A stretch of DNA of 64,000 bases, from positions 62,001-126,000 of the forward strand of contig NZ_FQVK01000008.1 in assembly GCF_900129345.1 (NCBI RefSeq). Reading direction: 5' to 3'. The translations under genes were made by a program, and so were the position numbers. Shown here piece after piece: positions 56,013 through 64,000 of the stretch. Each line of letters starts with the position of its first letter. The first letter of the stretch is position 1. The stretch comes from Ruegeria intermedia. Its GTDB lineage: Bacteria > Pseudomonadota > Alphaproteobacteria > Rhodobacterales > Rhodobacteraceae. The notes under the pieces were generated by a model. That model had not been told where the DNA came from. It was given only the letters and a program-made list of their open reading frames with translations, and ran no database searches.

Positions 56013-56191
56013 CTGTTCAGCCTCCTGGCTCGACCCACACCTCAACTCCACCCCGGATGGCCGCGAACCCTGCCGGTTCGTCTGTTGCAGTTGCGCATCC
56101 GGGTGTTTGCCGACATACACACACTAACGCAGGTTTCACCACAGGCGAAAGAGCGATTGGCAGAATTTTGCGCACATTCCGGAGGGACGAC

Positions 56192-57190
56192 ATGACGCAA
56201 CCCGTACCGATGACCGAGCTGTGGCGGGGACCGATGTTGGAGAGCCTTCATCTTGGCCATGCGGTGATCTGCGACGACAGCGGCCAGATCGTGCGCAGCT
56301 GGGGCGATCCGAACGCGGTGATCTATCCGCGGTCGTCGGCCAAGATGATCCAGGCGCTGCCGCTGATCACCTCGGGCGCGGCGGCCAAATACGGACTTGG
56401 CTCCGAGCATCTGGCGCTGGCCTGCGCCTCGCACAACGGCGCGGCGATCCATACCGAACGCGTGACCGCCTGGCTGGATCACCTGGGCCTGTCCGAGCCC
56501 GATCTGCGCTGCGGCCCGCAGGAGCCGGCCGACATGGCCGCGCGCGACGGCCTGATCCTGGCCGACGACACGCCCTGCCAGATCCACAACAACTGCTCGG
56601 GCAAGCATTGCGGGTTCGTTACCTTGGCCCAGCACATGGGCGCAGGCCCGGAATATATCGAGATCGACCACCCCGTGCAGCAGGCCTGCCTGTCGGCCTT
56701 CGAAGAGGCCACGGGCGAGGACAGCCCGTGTTACGGGATCGACGGCTGCTCGGCGCCCAATTTCGCCACTTCGCTGGTGGGGCTGGCGCGGTCGATGGCG
56801 TGGTTTGCCTCGGCCGGCGACCGGTCGGACCGGGCCAGCGACGCGGCGCAGCAACTGACAGCCGCGATGATGAAACATCCCGAACTGGTGGCCGGCGAAA
56901 CCCGCGCCTGCACCGAACTGATGCGGGCGATGAACGGCCGTGCCGCGATCAAGACCGGGGCCGAGGCCGTGTTCGTGGCCATCATCCCGGAAAAGAAGAT
57001 GGGCGTGGCGCTGAAGATCACCGATGGCGCCACCCGCGCCAGCGAATGCGCCATTGCCGCCATTCTCGTCAGCCTCGGCGTGCTCGAGGCCGATCACCCG
57101 GCCACGCGCAAATTCATGAACGCCACGCAATACAGCCGCCGCGGGCTGGAATGCGGCGTGATCCGCCCCGCGCCGGGTTTCCCCGGCTGA
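56192..57190 (+). CDS. ansA: L-asparaginase II, Rhizobium type
   Basis: 332 residues of the PF06089 family, unrelated to E. coli AnsA/B by fold. Motifs: YPRSSAKMIQALPL (S-x-x-K catalytic pair, about 47-60), CASHNGAAIHTERV, CQIHNNCSGKHCGFV (about 130-144) and GIDGCSAPNF. It hydrolyses asparagine to aspartate and ammonia. ATG 56192 follows GGAGGG by six bases. A 179-base divergent gap to the IalB gene should hold its promoter. Confidence 0.88.
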   Translation: MTQPVPMTELWRGPMLESLHLGHAVICDDSGQIVRSWGDPNAVIYPRSSAKMIQALPLITSGAAAKYGLGSEHLALACASHNGAAIHTERVTAWLDHLGLSEPDLRCGPQEPADMAARDGLILADDTPCQIHNNCSGKHCGFVTLAQHMGAGPEYIEIDHPVQQACLSAFEEATGEDSPCYGIDGCSAPNFATSLVGLARSMAWFASAGDRSDRASDAAQQLTAAMMKHPELVAGETRACTELMRAMNGRAAIKTGAEAVFVAIIPEKKMGVALKITDGATRASECAIAAILVSLGVLEADHPATRKFMNATQYSRRGLECGVIRPAPGFPG

Positions 57191-57193
57191 GGG

Positions 57194-57514
57194 TCACATC
57201 TCGATCTCGTGGATCTCGGCCACCTCGACCGAGCCCGAGCCGTTGACCACCATGGGGCAGCCCTTGGCCATCTCGGTGGCGGCCTCGATGCTGTCGGCCT
57301 TGACCACGGTAAAGCCCGAGGCCGGGTTCGGCCCGCCATTGTCGGCCACGCCATCGGCGCTGACGGTATAAGACTGGCCCACCGGGTTGCCGGGAATTTC
57401 CAGCGCCGGCCCCATGTCGTGGAACCACGCGCCCCAGGCCGCCATTGTGGCTTCGATCTCGGCCGGGTCGGTCGGCGTGGTGCCACCGTGATAGACAAAC
57501 AGGTACTGAGGCAT
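57194..57514 (-). CDS. YciI/DGPF-family protein
   Basis: 106 residues. MPQYLFVYHGGTTPTDPAEI and WFHDMGPALEIPGNPVG are typical of the YCII ferredoxin-like fold, with GFTVVKADSIEAATEMAKGC. Some act as enzymes on small phenolic or amine substrates; others are structural. It is the last gene of an ArsR-SRPBCC-YciI set, a recurring combination of unknown pathway. Start ATG 57514; GGGAGACC upstream. Confidence 0.87.
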   Translation of the reverse strand: MPQYLFVYHGGTTPTDPAEIEATMAAWGAWFHDMGPALEIPGNPVGQSYTVSADGVADNGGPNPASGFTVVKADSIEAATEMAKGCPMVVNGSGSVEVAEIHEIEM

Positions 57515-57533
57515 TTTCTGGTCTCCCTTTTGG

Positions 57534-57971
57534 TCAGACGGGTTGGGCAAGCCGGGCTTCCAGCTTGCGCAGCGACGAGGTCCAGCCTCGTTCATGGTTG
57601 GCCGAGACGTCGTCATCGCCCAGATCGCGGTGATCGAGGATCAGGCGCGCGCCGGTGCTGGTCGGCTCGACCGCCAGCGTCACATGGCTCTCGGCGCCGC
57701 GCCGGTCGTCGTCGTCATGCCAGCCCCAGGTGAACCCGACCGAGTTCGGCGGGTCCACATGAGTCACATGCCCGGACACCTTGAACCGCTGCCCGTCGCC
57801 ATTGACCATGACCGAATACCACGGCCCAGGGCGCGAGAAATCCAGATCGTGTTCCGGCACCTCGACCCCTTCGGGCCCCCACCATTGCAACAATCTGGTT
57901 CCGTCGCTGATCCAGGCGAACAGCGTTTCGGCGCTGACGGGAAAGTCACGCACCAGCTTCAGGTCGGCCAT
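57534..57971 (-). CDS. SRPBCC (AHSA1-like) family protein
   Basis: 145 residues of the START/AHSA1 fold: LVRDFPVSAETLFAWISDGT, LLQWWGPEGVEVPEHDLDFS (the W-W-G-P motif), FTWGWHDDDDRRGAESHVTL and LRKLEARL. These bind hydrophobic ligands. ATG 57971 lies within the end of the ArsR gene (13-base overlap), so the two are coupled. Probably the effector of the small ArsR operon. Confidence 0.87.
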   Translation of the reverse strand: MADLKLVRDFPVSAETLFAWISDGTRLLQWWGPEGVEVPEHDLDFSRPGPWYSVMVNGDGQRFKVSGHVTHVDPPNSVGFTWGWHDDDDRRGAESHVTLAVEPTSTGARLILDHRDLGDDDVSANHERGWTSSLRKLEARLAQPV

Positions 57972-58288
57972 GTGGGGTCCTCCTGCAGAATGTCGCCCAG
58001 GCGGTCCAGGCTGGCCTCCCAGAACTGGCGTTTCGAGATGGTCCATTCGGCAATCGCCCGCAGCCCCTCGGGGCGGATCGAATAGATACGCTGGGTGCCG
58101 TTGACGCGCTGATTTACCAGCCCGGCCTGCCGCAGCACCTTCAGGTGCCGGGAAATGGCCGCACCGGACATGCCCTTGCCCCGGGCAAGGTCGCCTGCGG
58201 GCAGTTCGCCCTGATCCATCAGTTGTTCAACGATCGTGAATCGGGTCGGGTCGGACAGGGCCGAAAAGGCATCGAGCAGCGTGTTCAT
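57959..58288 (-). CDS. ArsR-family winged-helix repressor
   Basis: 109 residues. ALSDPTRFTIVEQLMDQGEL, KGMSGAAISRHLKVLRQAGL (recognition helix) and VNGTQRIYSIRPEGL (wing) are diagnostic. No Cys metal site is visible, so it belongs to the non-metal branch often linked to SRPBCC genes. A perfect inverted repeat lies 10 bases before the start, the likely autoregulatory operator. Confidence 0.92.
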   Translation of the reverse strand: MNTLLDAFSALSDPTRFTIVEQLMDQGELPAGDLARGKGMSGAAISRHLKVLRQAGLVNQRVNGTQRIYSIRPEGLRAIAEWTISKRQFWEASLDRLGDILQEDPTWPT

Positions 58289-58297
58289 GTCCGTTGA

Positions 58298-58313
58298 TTA
58301 ACATGAATGTTAA
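58298..58313. promoter_or_regulatory. Operator-like inverted repeat of the ArsR operon
   Basis: TTAACAT-GA-ATGTTAA, a perfect 7-bp repeat with a two-base centre, between serB and the ArsR gene, 10 bases upstream of its ATG. Confidence 0.6.
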
Positions 58314-58338
58314 ACAATGAAAACCCGAAACCGTCGGA

Positions 58339-59217
58339 TCAGCCCAGCGCGAATTCCGATCGGGCATACCCCTGCAGATACAGCAGCGCGGTCAGGTCGC
58401 CATGGTTGATGCGCACGTCGCATTGCGCCGCGACCGAGGGTTTGGCGTGCAGGGCCACGCCCGTCCCGGCACGCTCCAGCATGCCCAGGTCATTCGCCCC
58501 GTCGCCCACGGCGATCACCTCGGCCTCGGAAATGCCCAGACGGGCGGTGATCTGTTCCAGCGCCTCGACCTTGGCCTGACGGCCCAGGATCGGGCGCTGC
58601 ACGTCACCGGTCAGCTTGCCGTCGGCGGCCAGCAGCGTGTTGGCGCGGTTCTCGTCAAAGCCCAGCAGCTCGGCCACGCGGGCCGTGAACGCGGTGAACC
58701 CGCCCGAGACTAGCGCGGCATAGCCACCATTGGCCCGCATCGTCGCAACCAGTTCGCGGCCGCCCGGCATCAGGGTGATCCGCTGGTTCAGCACCCGGTC
58801 GATCACCGACACGTCCAGCCCCTTCAGCAGGCCCACCCGCTCGGTCAGCGCGCCTTCGAAATCCAGCTCGCCATTCATGGCGCGGGCGGTGATCTCCTTG
58901 ACCCGCTCGCCCACCCCGGCCTCGTCGGCCAGTTCGTCGATGCATTCCTGCTGGATCATCGTGCTGTCCATGTCGGCCAGCAGCATCTTCTTGCGGCGGC
59001 CCTCGGCCGGCTGCACCACCAGATCGACGCCCAGTTTCTGCAGGTCAGCCCAGACATCCCAACGGTTTTCCGGAACCGTCGGCAGGGCAAATTCGGCCGC
59101 CTCGTCGGGGCTCAGCCATTGAATGTCGCCCCCGCCCCAGGCGTTGCGCAACGCGTCGATCAGCGCCCCGTCCAGCGACGGCGTCTTGGGGTTGGTCAAC
59201 AGGGTGGCAACGTACAT
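58339..59217 (-). CDS. serB: Phosphoserine phosphatase (SerB)
   Basis: 292 residues, HAD superfamily. Catalytic DMDSTMIQQECIDELA (about 83-98, Asp nucleophile and DST), MPGGRELVATMRA, VSGGFTAF and VGDGANDLGML. It makes serine from phosphoserine. The N-terminal 75 residues (MYVATLLTNPKTPSLDGALI) are the regulatory-like extension usual in alphaproteobacterial SerB. ATG 59217. Confidence 0.95.
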   Translation of the reverse strand: MYVATLLTNPKTPSLDGALIDALRNAWGGGDIQWLSPDEAAEFALPTVPENRWDVWADLQKLGVDLVVQPAEGRRKKMLLADMDSTMIQQECIDELADEAGVGERVKEITARAMNGELDFEGALTERVGLLKGLDVSVIDRVLNQRITLMPGGRELVATMRANGGYAALVSGGFTAFTARVAELLGFDENRANTLLAADGKLTGDVQRPILGRQAKVEALEQITARLGISEAEVIAVGDGANDLGMLERAGTGVALHAKPSVAAQCDVRINHGDLTALLYLQGYARSEFALG

Positions 59218-59289
59218 CTTGATCCTCCGGCAGCCTGCCCTGCGCATATCGCAGGCGCAGCATTTCCGCCAGAGGCCAATTCCGCGCCG

Positions 59290-60972
59290 CTAGCCCAGAA
59301 TGCCCGGCAGGCGCAGCCCGTGTTCGCGGGCGCAATCCTTTGCGATGTCATACCCCGCATCCGCATGGCGCCACACGCCCGAGGCCGGATCGTTCCACAA
59401 CACCCGCTCAAGCCGCCGCGCGGCGTCCTCGGTGCCGTCGGCGCAGATCACCACGCCGGCATGCTGGCTGAAGCCCATGCCGACCCCGCCGCCATGATGC
59501 AGCGACACCCAGGTCGCGCCGCTGGCGGTGTTGATCAACGCGTTCAGCAGCGGCCAGTCCGACACGGCGTCGGACCCGTCCAGCATCGCCTCGGTCTCGC
59601 GGTTGGGGCTGGCGACCGAACCGCTGTCGAGGTGGTCGCGTCCGATGACGACAGGTGCGCTCAGCTCTCCATTCGCGACCATCTCGTTGAAGGCCAGACC
59701 CGCGCGGTGCCGGTCGCCCAGCCCGATCCAGCAGATCCGCGCGGGCAGGCCCTGAAACGCGATCCGGTCACGGGCCATGTCCAACCAACGATGCAGGTGC
59801 TCGTTCTCGGGGAACAGCTCTTTCATCTTGGCATCGGTCTTGTAGATATCTTCGGGGTCGCCCGACAGCGCGCACCAACGAAACGGGCCGATACCGCGGC
59901 AGAACAGCGGGCGGATATAGGCCGGGACGAAACCGGGAAAGGCAAAGGCGTTCTCAAGCCCCTCGTCCTGCGCGACCTGACGGATGTTGTTGCCATAGTC
60001 CAGCGTCGGCACGCCCGCGTTCCAGAAATCGACCATCGCCGCGACATGCTGCTTCATCGAGGCCCGCGCGGCCTTTTCCACCGCCTTAGGGTCTGTTTCT
60101 CGCTTTTCACGCCACTGGGCCAGGGTCCAGCCCAGCGGCAGATACCCGTTGATCGGGTCATGGGCGCTGGTCTGGTCGGTCACGATGTCGGGGCGCATTC
60201 CGCCCGCGGCCATGCGGCGGTAGATCTCGGGAAAGATCTCGGCCGCATTGCCCAGCAGACCCACGGACTTCGCCTCGCCCGCCTTCGTCCAGCGGTCGAT
60301 CATGGCCAACGCCTCGTCCAGCGTTTCGGCCTTTTCATCCAGGTATTTGGTGCGCAGGCGGAAATCGATGCTGTCGGGGTTGCATTCCACCGCCAGACAG
60401 CAGGCCCCGGCGAAGACTGCGGCCAGGGGCTGTGCTCCGCCCATGCCGCCCAGCCCACCGGTCAGGATCCATCGGCCGGTCAGGTCGCCGCGATAGTGCT
60501 GCCGCCCGGCCTCGGCGAAGGTTTCATAGGTGCCCTGAACGATGCCCTGCGTGCCGATATAGATCCACGACCCGGCCGTCATCTGGCCGTACATCATCAG
60601 GCCCTTCCGATCCAATTCGTTGAAATGGTCCCAGGTCGCCCAATGCGGCACGAGGTTGGAATTGGCGATCAGCACCCGCGGCGCGTCCTTGTGCGTGCGG
60701 ATGATCGCCACCGGCTTGCCGGACTGCACGATCAGGGTCTCGTCGGTCTCGAGATCCTTCAAACTGGCAACAATAGTGTCGAAATCCTTCCAGGTCCGCG
60801 CCGCGCGGCCGATGCCGCCATAGACCACCAATTCGTGCGGGTTTTCGGCCACGTCGGGGTGCAGGTTGTTCATCAGCATCCGCAACGGGGCCTCGGTCAG
60901 CCAGCTTTTGGCGTTCAACTCGGGACCGGTCGGCGGAAAGACGTCACGGGTGTTCTTGCGCGGGTCACTCAT
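59290..60972 (-). CDS. hutU: Urocanate hydratase (HutU)
   Basis: 560 residues, NAD-dependent enzyme converting urocanate to imidazolonepropionate, the second step of histidine breakdown. [20 protein letters not shown] (about 172-191) is the NAD-binding site; [20 protein letters not shown] and [15 protein letters not shown] contain catalytic residues. The start overlaps the hutG stop (ATGA), and the gene is last in hutIHGU. Confidence 0.96.
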   Translation of the reverse strand: MSDPRKNTRDVFPPTGPELNAKSWLTEAPLRMLMNNLHPDVAENPHELVVYGGIGRAARTWKDFDTIVASLKDLETDETLIVQSGKPVAIIRTHKDAPRVLIANSNLVPHWATWDHFNELDRKGLMMYGQMTAGSWIYIGTQGIVQGTYETFAEAGRQHYRGDLTGRWILTGGLGGMGGAQPLAAVFAGACCLAVECNPDSIDFRLRTKYLDEKAETLDEALAMIDRWTKAGEAKSVGLLGNAAEIFPEIYRRMAAGGMRPDIVTDQTSAHDPINGYLPLGWTLAQWREKRETDPKAVEKAARASMKQHVAAMVDFWNAGVPTLDYGNNIRQVAQDEGLENAFAFPGFVPAYIRPLFCRGIGPFRWCALSGDPEDIYKTDAKMKELFPENEHLHRWLDMARDRIAFQGLPARICWIGLGDRHRAGLAFNEMVANGELSAPVVIGRDHLDSGSVASPNRETEAMLDGSDAVSDWPLLNALINTASGATWVSLHHGGGVGMGFSQHAGVVICADGTEDAARRLERVLWNDPASGVWRHADAGYDIAKDCAREHGLRLPGILG

Positions 60973-61784
60973 TTCGGGGCTCCTTTTTCGGCCAGCGCGC
61001 CCGACAGGGCCAGGGCGCGCAGGCGGTCAAGCATCTCTTGCAGGTGCGGGCGCAGGCGTTCGGCCCGGTCCGCGCGCCAGGGCCAGGGCGGCCTCTCGTC
61101 CATATAGGCGCGTTGGGCGATCTCCATCTGGATCGCATGTATGCCCTTGTCCGGGCAGCCGTAGTTCCGGGTGGTCCAGCCGCCCTTGAACCGGCCGTTC
61201 AGCACCGCGGCACAGCCCGACGCCCGGGCCACGGCGTCCACCGCCTGCGCGATCTCGGGTGCGCAGGTGGTGCCGTCATTGGTGCCCGTGTTGAAGACCG
61301 GCAGTTCTCCGTCGAACAGGAAGGGGATCCGCGACCGGATCGAGTGGCAGTCGAACAGGATCGCCACGCCATGCCTGGCCCGCACCCGCTCCAATTCTTC
61401 CTGCAACGCGGCGTGGTAGGGGGCGTGGAACTCTCTGCGCCTCTCCTCGATTTCATCTTCCGACGGCTCCTGCCCTTCCAGCCATATGGGTTGCCCGTCG
61501 AAATCGGTCAGCGGCACCAGGGTCGTCGTGTTCTGCCCCGGATAGAGCGACTGACCTGCGGGGTCACGATTGGCGTCGACAACATAACGGTGCACGCGGG
61601 ACTGGACCACCGTCGCATCGCCCGAAAGCCCTTTATAGAGTCTGTTTATGTGCCAATCCGTGTCGGCCAACGCCCGGCCGGTCTGGTTCAGGCGCGCATG
61701 GATCTCCTCGGGCACGACGGTTCCACCATGGGGCTGGCCCAGCACGATCGGGCCCTGCCCCCGCTGCACCTCGACCACGGTCAT
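60969..61784 (-). CDS. hutG: N-formylglutamate deformylase (HutG)
   Basis: 271 residues of the N-formylglutamate amidohydrolase family, the last step of the formyl branch of histidine degradation. Motifs: [11 protein letters not shown] (zinc His), [26 protein letters not shown] (Asp/His) and [11 protein letters not shown]. Its presence implies a HutF-type pathway through formylglutamate, although hutF is not in view. It is coupled to hutH and hutU by ATGA overlaps. Confidence 0.92.
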   Translation of the reverse strand: MTVVEVQRGQGPIVLGQPHGGTVVPEEIHARLNQTGRALADTDWHINRLYKGLSGDATVVQSRVHRYVVDANRDPAGQSLYPGQNTTTLVPLTDFDGQPIWLEGQEPSEDEIEERRREFHAPYHAALQEELERVRARHGVAILFDCHSIRSRIPFLFDGELPVFNTGTNDGTTCAPEIAQAVDAVARASGCAAVLNGRFKGGWTTRNYGCPDKGIHAIQMEIAQRAYMDERPPWPWRADRAERLRPHLQEMLDRLRALALSGALAEKGAPK

Positions 61785-63319
61785 GCCGTCACCTCCGGCA
61801 GCGGTACGCCCAGCGCCTCCAGGATCGCGCCGCTCGCCACAAGATCCTTGGCCTGCTGCAATTCCGGGGCCAGGTACCGGTCCTCGGCCAAGGGCGGGAT
61901 GTCGGCGCGCAGCCGCGCAATCACCCGCTGCAGGGGCGCGCTGGTGACCAGCGGGGCGCGGAACTCGACGCCCTGGGCAGCGCAGAGCAGTTCGATCCCC
62001 AGAATGTAGTTCAGGTTTTCCACCATGCGCGTCAGACGCCGCGCCCCGTGGGCGGCCATCGAGACGTGATCTTCCTGGTTGGCCGAGGTGGGCGTGCTGT
62101 CGGTGACGCAGGGGTTGGCCAGATGCTTGTTCTCGCTCATCAGCGCGGCGGTCGTGACCTCGGCGATCATGAATCCGGAATTCAAGCCCGGATCGGGGGT
62201 CAGGAATGGCGGCAGATCGAAGCTGAGCGTCGGATCCACCATCAGTGCGATCCGGCGTTGCGCGATGGCGCCGATCTCGGACAGGGCCAGCGCGATCATG
62301 TCGGCGGCAAATCCCACCGGTTCGGCGTGAAAATTGCCGCCCGAGACGATCATGTCGGGATCGGACAGCACCAGCGGGTTGTCGGTGGCCGCGTTGGCCT
62401 CGGTCTGCAGGGTGGCGGCGGCCTGCCGGATCACGTCCATCGCGGCACCGGTGACCTGCGGCTGGCAGCGGATGCAATACGGGTCCTGCACGCGGCTGTC
62501 GCCCTCGCGATGGCTTTCGCGGATTTCCGAACCCTGCAGCACGGCGCGCATGGCGCTGGCGGCCTCGATCTGGCCGCGATGGCCCCGCAGAGCATGGATC
62601 TCGGGCTGCAGCGGCGCGGTGGAGCCCATGATGGCATCGGTCGATACGGCCGAAACGACCAGCGCGTTCTGCGCCGCGCACCATCCCTCGAACAGGCCCG
62701 CCAAGGCGTAGGCCGTCGAGAACTGAGTGCCGTTGATGAAGGCCAGCCCCTCTTTCGGCCCCAGTTGAACAGGCTCTAACCCGGCCATTTTCAAGGCATG
62801 GGCGCCCGGCATGACCGTACCGTTCAGCTCGGCTTCGCCTTCGCCGATGACCACCGCCGTCATGTGGGCCAGCGGCGCCAGATCGCCCGAGGCCCCCACC
62901 GAGCCCTGCGCCGGGATCACCGGGGTCACGCCACGGGCCAGCATCTGTTGCAGCAGGTCCACCAGCGCCCACCGCACCCCGGATGCGCCGCGCCCGAAAG
63001 ACAACAGCTTGAGCGCCATCATCAGGCGCGCCAACCGCCGCGGCACCGCCGGGCCGACCCCGCAGCAATGGCTGAGGATCAAATTGCGCTGCAGCGCCGA
63101 GGTGTCCCTGGCCGCGATCTTGAGGCTGGCCAGCTTGCCGAACCCGGTATTCACGCCATAGACGGGCTGGTCACCGGCGGCGGCCTCGGCGATGCGGGCG
63201 GCGGCGGCCTCGACAGCCGGGCGGCAGCTATGATCCAGAACCACCGGCGTTTCGTTCCAGTAGATCTCCGCCAGTTGGGCCAGCGAAACCTGCCCCGGAA
63301 CCAAGGTCAGAGCGCTCAT
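61781..63319 (-). CDS. hutH: Histidine ammonia-lyase (HutH)
   Basis: 512 residues. The Ala-Ser-Gly at 143-145 in [15 protein letters not shown] cyclises to the MIO electrophile that removes ammonia from histidine. [12 protein letters not shown] (54-65) holds the catalytic Tyr; [12 protein letters not shown] and [10 protein letters not shown] are also family marks. The start ATG 63319 overlaps the hutI stop (ATGA); a longer in-frame reading upstream would cover hutI. Confidence 0.96.
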   Translation of the reverse strand: MSALTLVPGQVSLAQLAEIYWNETPVVLDHSCRPAVEAAAARIAEAAAGDQPVYGVNTGFGKLASLKIAARDTSALQRNLILSHCCGVGPAVPRRLARLMMALKLLSFGRGASGVRWALVDLLQQMLARGVTPVIPAQGSVGASGDLAPLAHMTAVVIGEGEAELNGTVMPGAHALKMAGLEPVQLGPKEGLAFINGTQFSTAYALAGLFEGWCAAQNALVVSAVSTDAIMGSTAPLQPEIHALRGHRGQIEAASAMRAVLQGSEIRESHREGDSRVQDPYCIRCQPQVTGAAMDVIRQAAATLQTEANAATDNPLVLSDPDMIVSGGNFHAEPVGFAADMIALALSEIGAIAQRRIALMVDPTLSFDLPPFLTPDPGLNSGFMIAEVTTAALMSENKHLANPCVTDSTPTSANQEDHVSMAAHGARRLTRMVENLNYILGIELLCAAQGVEFRAPLVTSAPLQRVIARLRADIPPLAEDRYLAPELQQAKDLVASGAILEALGVPLPEVTA

Positions 63320-64000
63320 GCCTCCCCTCCGAAAATGCGCGCGTGCAGCGGGTTGAACCCGATCCGATAGGCCAGCTCGGCCGGGTGGGAGACGTCCCAC
63401 ACGGCCAGATCCGCCCGTTGGCCCGGCGCGATCGTGCCGGCATCGGTCAGCCCAAGCGCGCGGGCGGCATTGCGGGTGACTCCGGCCAGCGCCTCGGCCG
63501 GGGTCATGCCAAACAGGGTGCAGCCCATGTTCATCGTCAGCAGCAGCGACGTCAGCGGCGAGGACCCCGGGTTGCAATCGGTGGCCAGGGCCATCGAAAC
63601 CCCGGCCTTGCGGAACAGGTCAATGGGCGGGGCCTGCGTTTCCCGCAGCGTGTAGAACGCGCCGGGGAGCAGAACCGCGGTCGTTCCGGCTTCGGCCATG
63701 GCAGCCACCCCGGCGGCGTCCACATATTCGACGTGATCGGCCGACAAGGCGCCATAGGACGCCGCCAGCCGGGCCCCGCCCAGGTTCGACAATTGCTCGG
63801 CATGCAGCTTGACCGGCAACCCCAGGTCACGCGCGGCGTCGAACACCCGCGCGACCTGAGCCGTATCGAAGGCGATGCCCTCGCAGAACCCGTCGACCGC
63901 GTCGACCAACCCCTCGGCATGGGCCGCACGCAGGGTCGGGATGCAGACCGTGTCGATATAGGCGTCCGCGCGCCCGGTGTATTCGGGCGGGACCGCATGC
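63316..64000 (-). CDS. hutI: Imidazolonepropionase (HutI), clipped at the window edge
   Basis: About 228 C-terminal residues of an approximately 400-residue metal-dependent amidohydrolase that opens imidazolonepropionate to formiminoglutamate. Seen: [50 protein letters not shown] (metal His), SADHVEYVD (metal His) and [12 protein letters not shown] (metal Asp). The N-terminus with the first HxH lies beyond 64000. First visible gene of hutIHGU. Confidence 0.93.
   Translation of the reverse strand, partial: HAVPPEYTGRADAYIDTVCIPTLRAAHAEGLVDAVDGFCEGIAFDTAQVARVFDAARDLGLPVKLHAEQLSNLGGARLAASYGALSADHVEYVDAAGVAAMAEAGTTAVLLPGAFYTLRETQAPPIDLFRKAGVSMALATDCNPGSSPLTSLLLTMNMGCTLFGMTPAEALAGVTRNAARALGLTDAGTIAPGQRADLAVWDVSHPAELAYRIGFNPLHARIFGGEA

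Noticed and set aside
59119..61107. Long plus-strand open frame (about 660 codons)
   Set aside because: It is antisense to serB, hutU and hutG.

Overview
The window reads as a chromosomal segment of a marine alphaproteobacterium of the Roseobacter group (Rhodobacteraceae/Roseobacteraceae). The evidence is the high GC content, the cell-cycle methyltransferase CcrM, the flagellin-FlaF-FlbT-DUF1217 block, the DciA/DsbA/MutY neighbourhood, a polyamine uptake and catabolism cluster, and a hutIHGU operon. Species assignment is inference. About 70 protein genes fill nearly all of the sequence; no gap exceeds 300 bases. I saw no tRNA, rRNA, CRISPR, insertion sequence or prophage.

Layout. 1-4.4 kb: a clipped gene end, a glutathione S-transferase, an HI0933-type flavoprotein, a small HNH-like protein, and a translationally coupled SDR / crotonase-fold / VOC operon. 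4.5-7 kb: an exported DUF2125 protein and an ATP-grasp-like orphan. 7.2-11.6 kb: overlapping pmbA-cysQ-waaA-like-lpxK (lipid A/core). 11.6-15.1 kb: CoA-transferase, DsbA-like oxidoreductase, DciA and mutY. 15.1-23 kb: alkB, a six-helix membrane cyclase, ccrM with three upstream GANTC sites, rnhB, small exported proteins, a membrane-anchored winged-helix protein and a DUF427-cyclase fusion. 23-28.8 kb: flagellar genes (DUF1217, flbT, flaF, flagellin, flgN-like, flgJ-N on minus; fliK, flgD on plus). 28.9-37.3 kb: an APH-like kinase, then puuB and potIHGF-type ABC genes divergent from a GntR regulator and a putrescine-type aminotransferase, all linked by TTTGATCA palindromes.

37.4-49.4 kb: a frameshifted lytic transglycosylase, rnr, dapE, an ionotropic-glutamate-receptor-like channel, a GFA protein, dapD, a second GntR regulator with a perfect operator-like palindrome, a serine/threonine dehydratase-like enzyme, a LOG protein, a trans-sulfuration-type PLP enzyme and a small membrane protein. 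49.5-59.2 kb: cbpA/cbpM chaperone pair, U32 peptidase, cytochrome P460, rlmN, small exported proteins and a lipoprotein, IalB, asparaginase, an ArsR-SRPBCC-YciI operon with its palindrome, and serB. 59.3-64 kb: hutU, hutG, hutH and the clipped hutI, joined by 4-nt overlaps.

Functional themes: lipid A and peptidoglycan precursor synthesis, CcrM methylation and motility, and use of organic nitrogen (polyamines, histidine, asparagine, serine/threonine). The least explained items are the DUF427-cyclase fusion, the membrane-bound winged-helix protein with its ATATC palindromes, the receptor-channel without a TVGYG filter, and the WaaA-like protein without its catalytic Glu motif.
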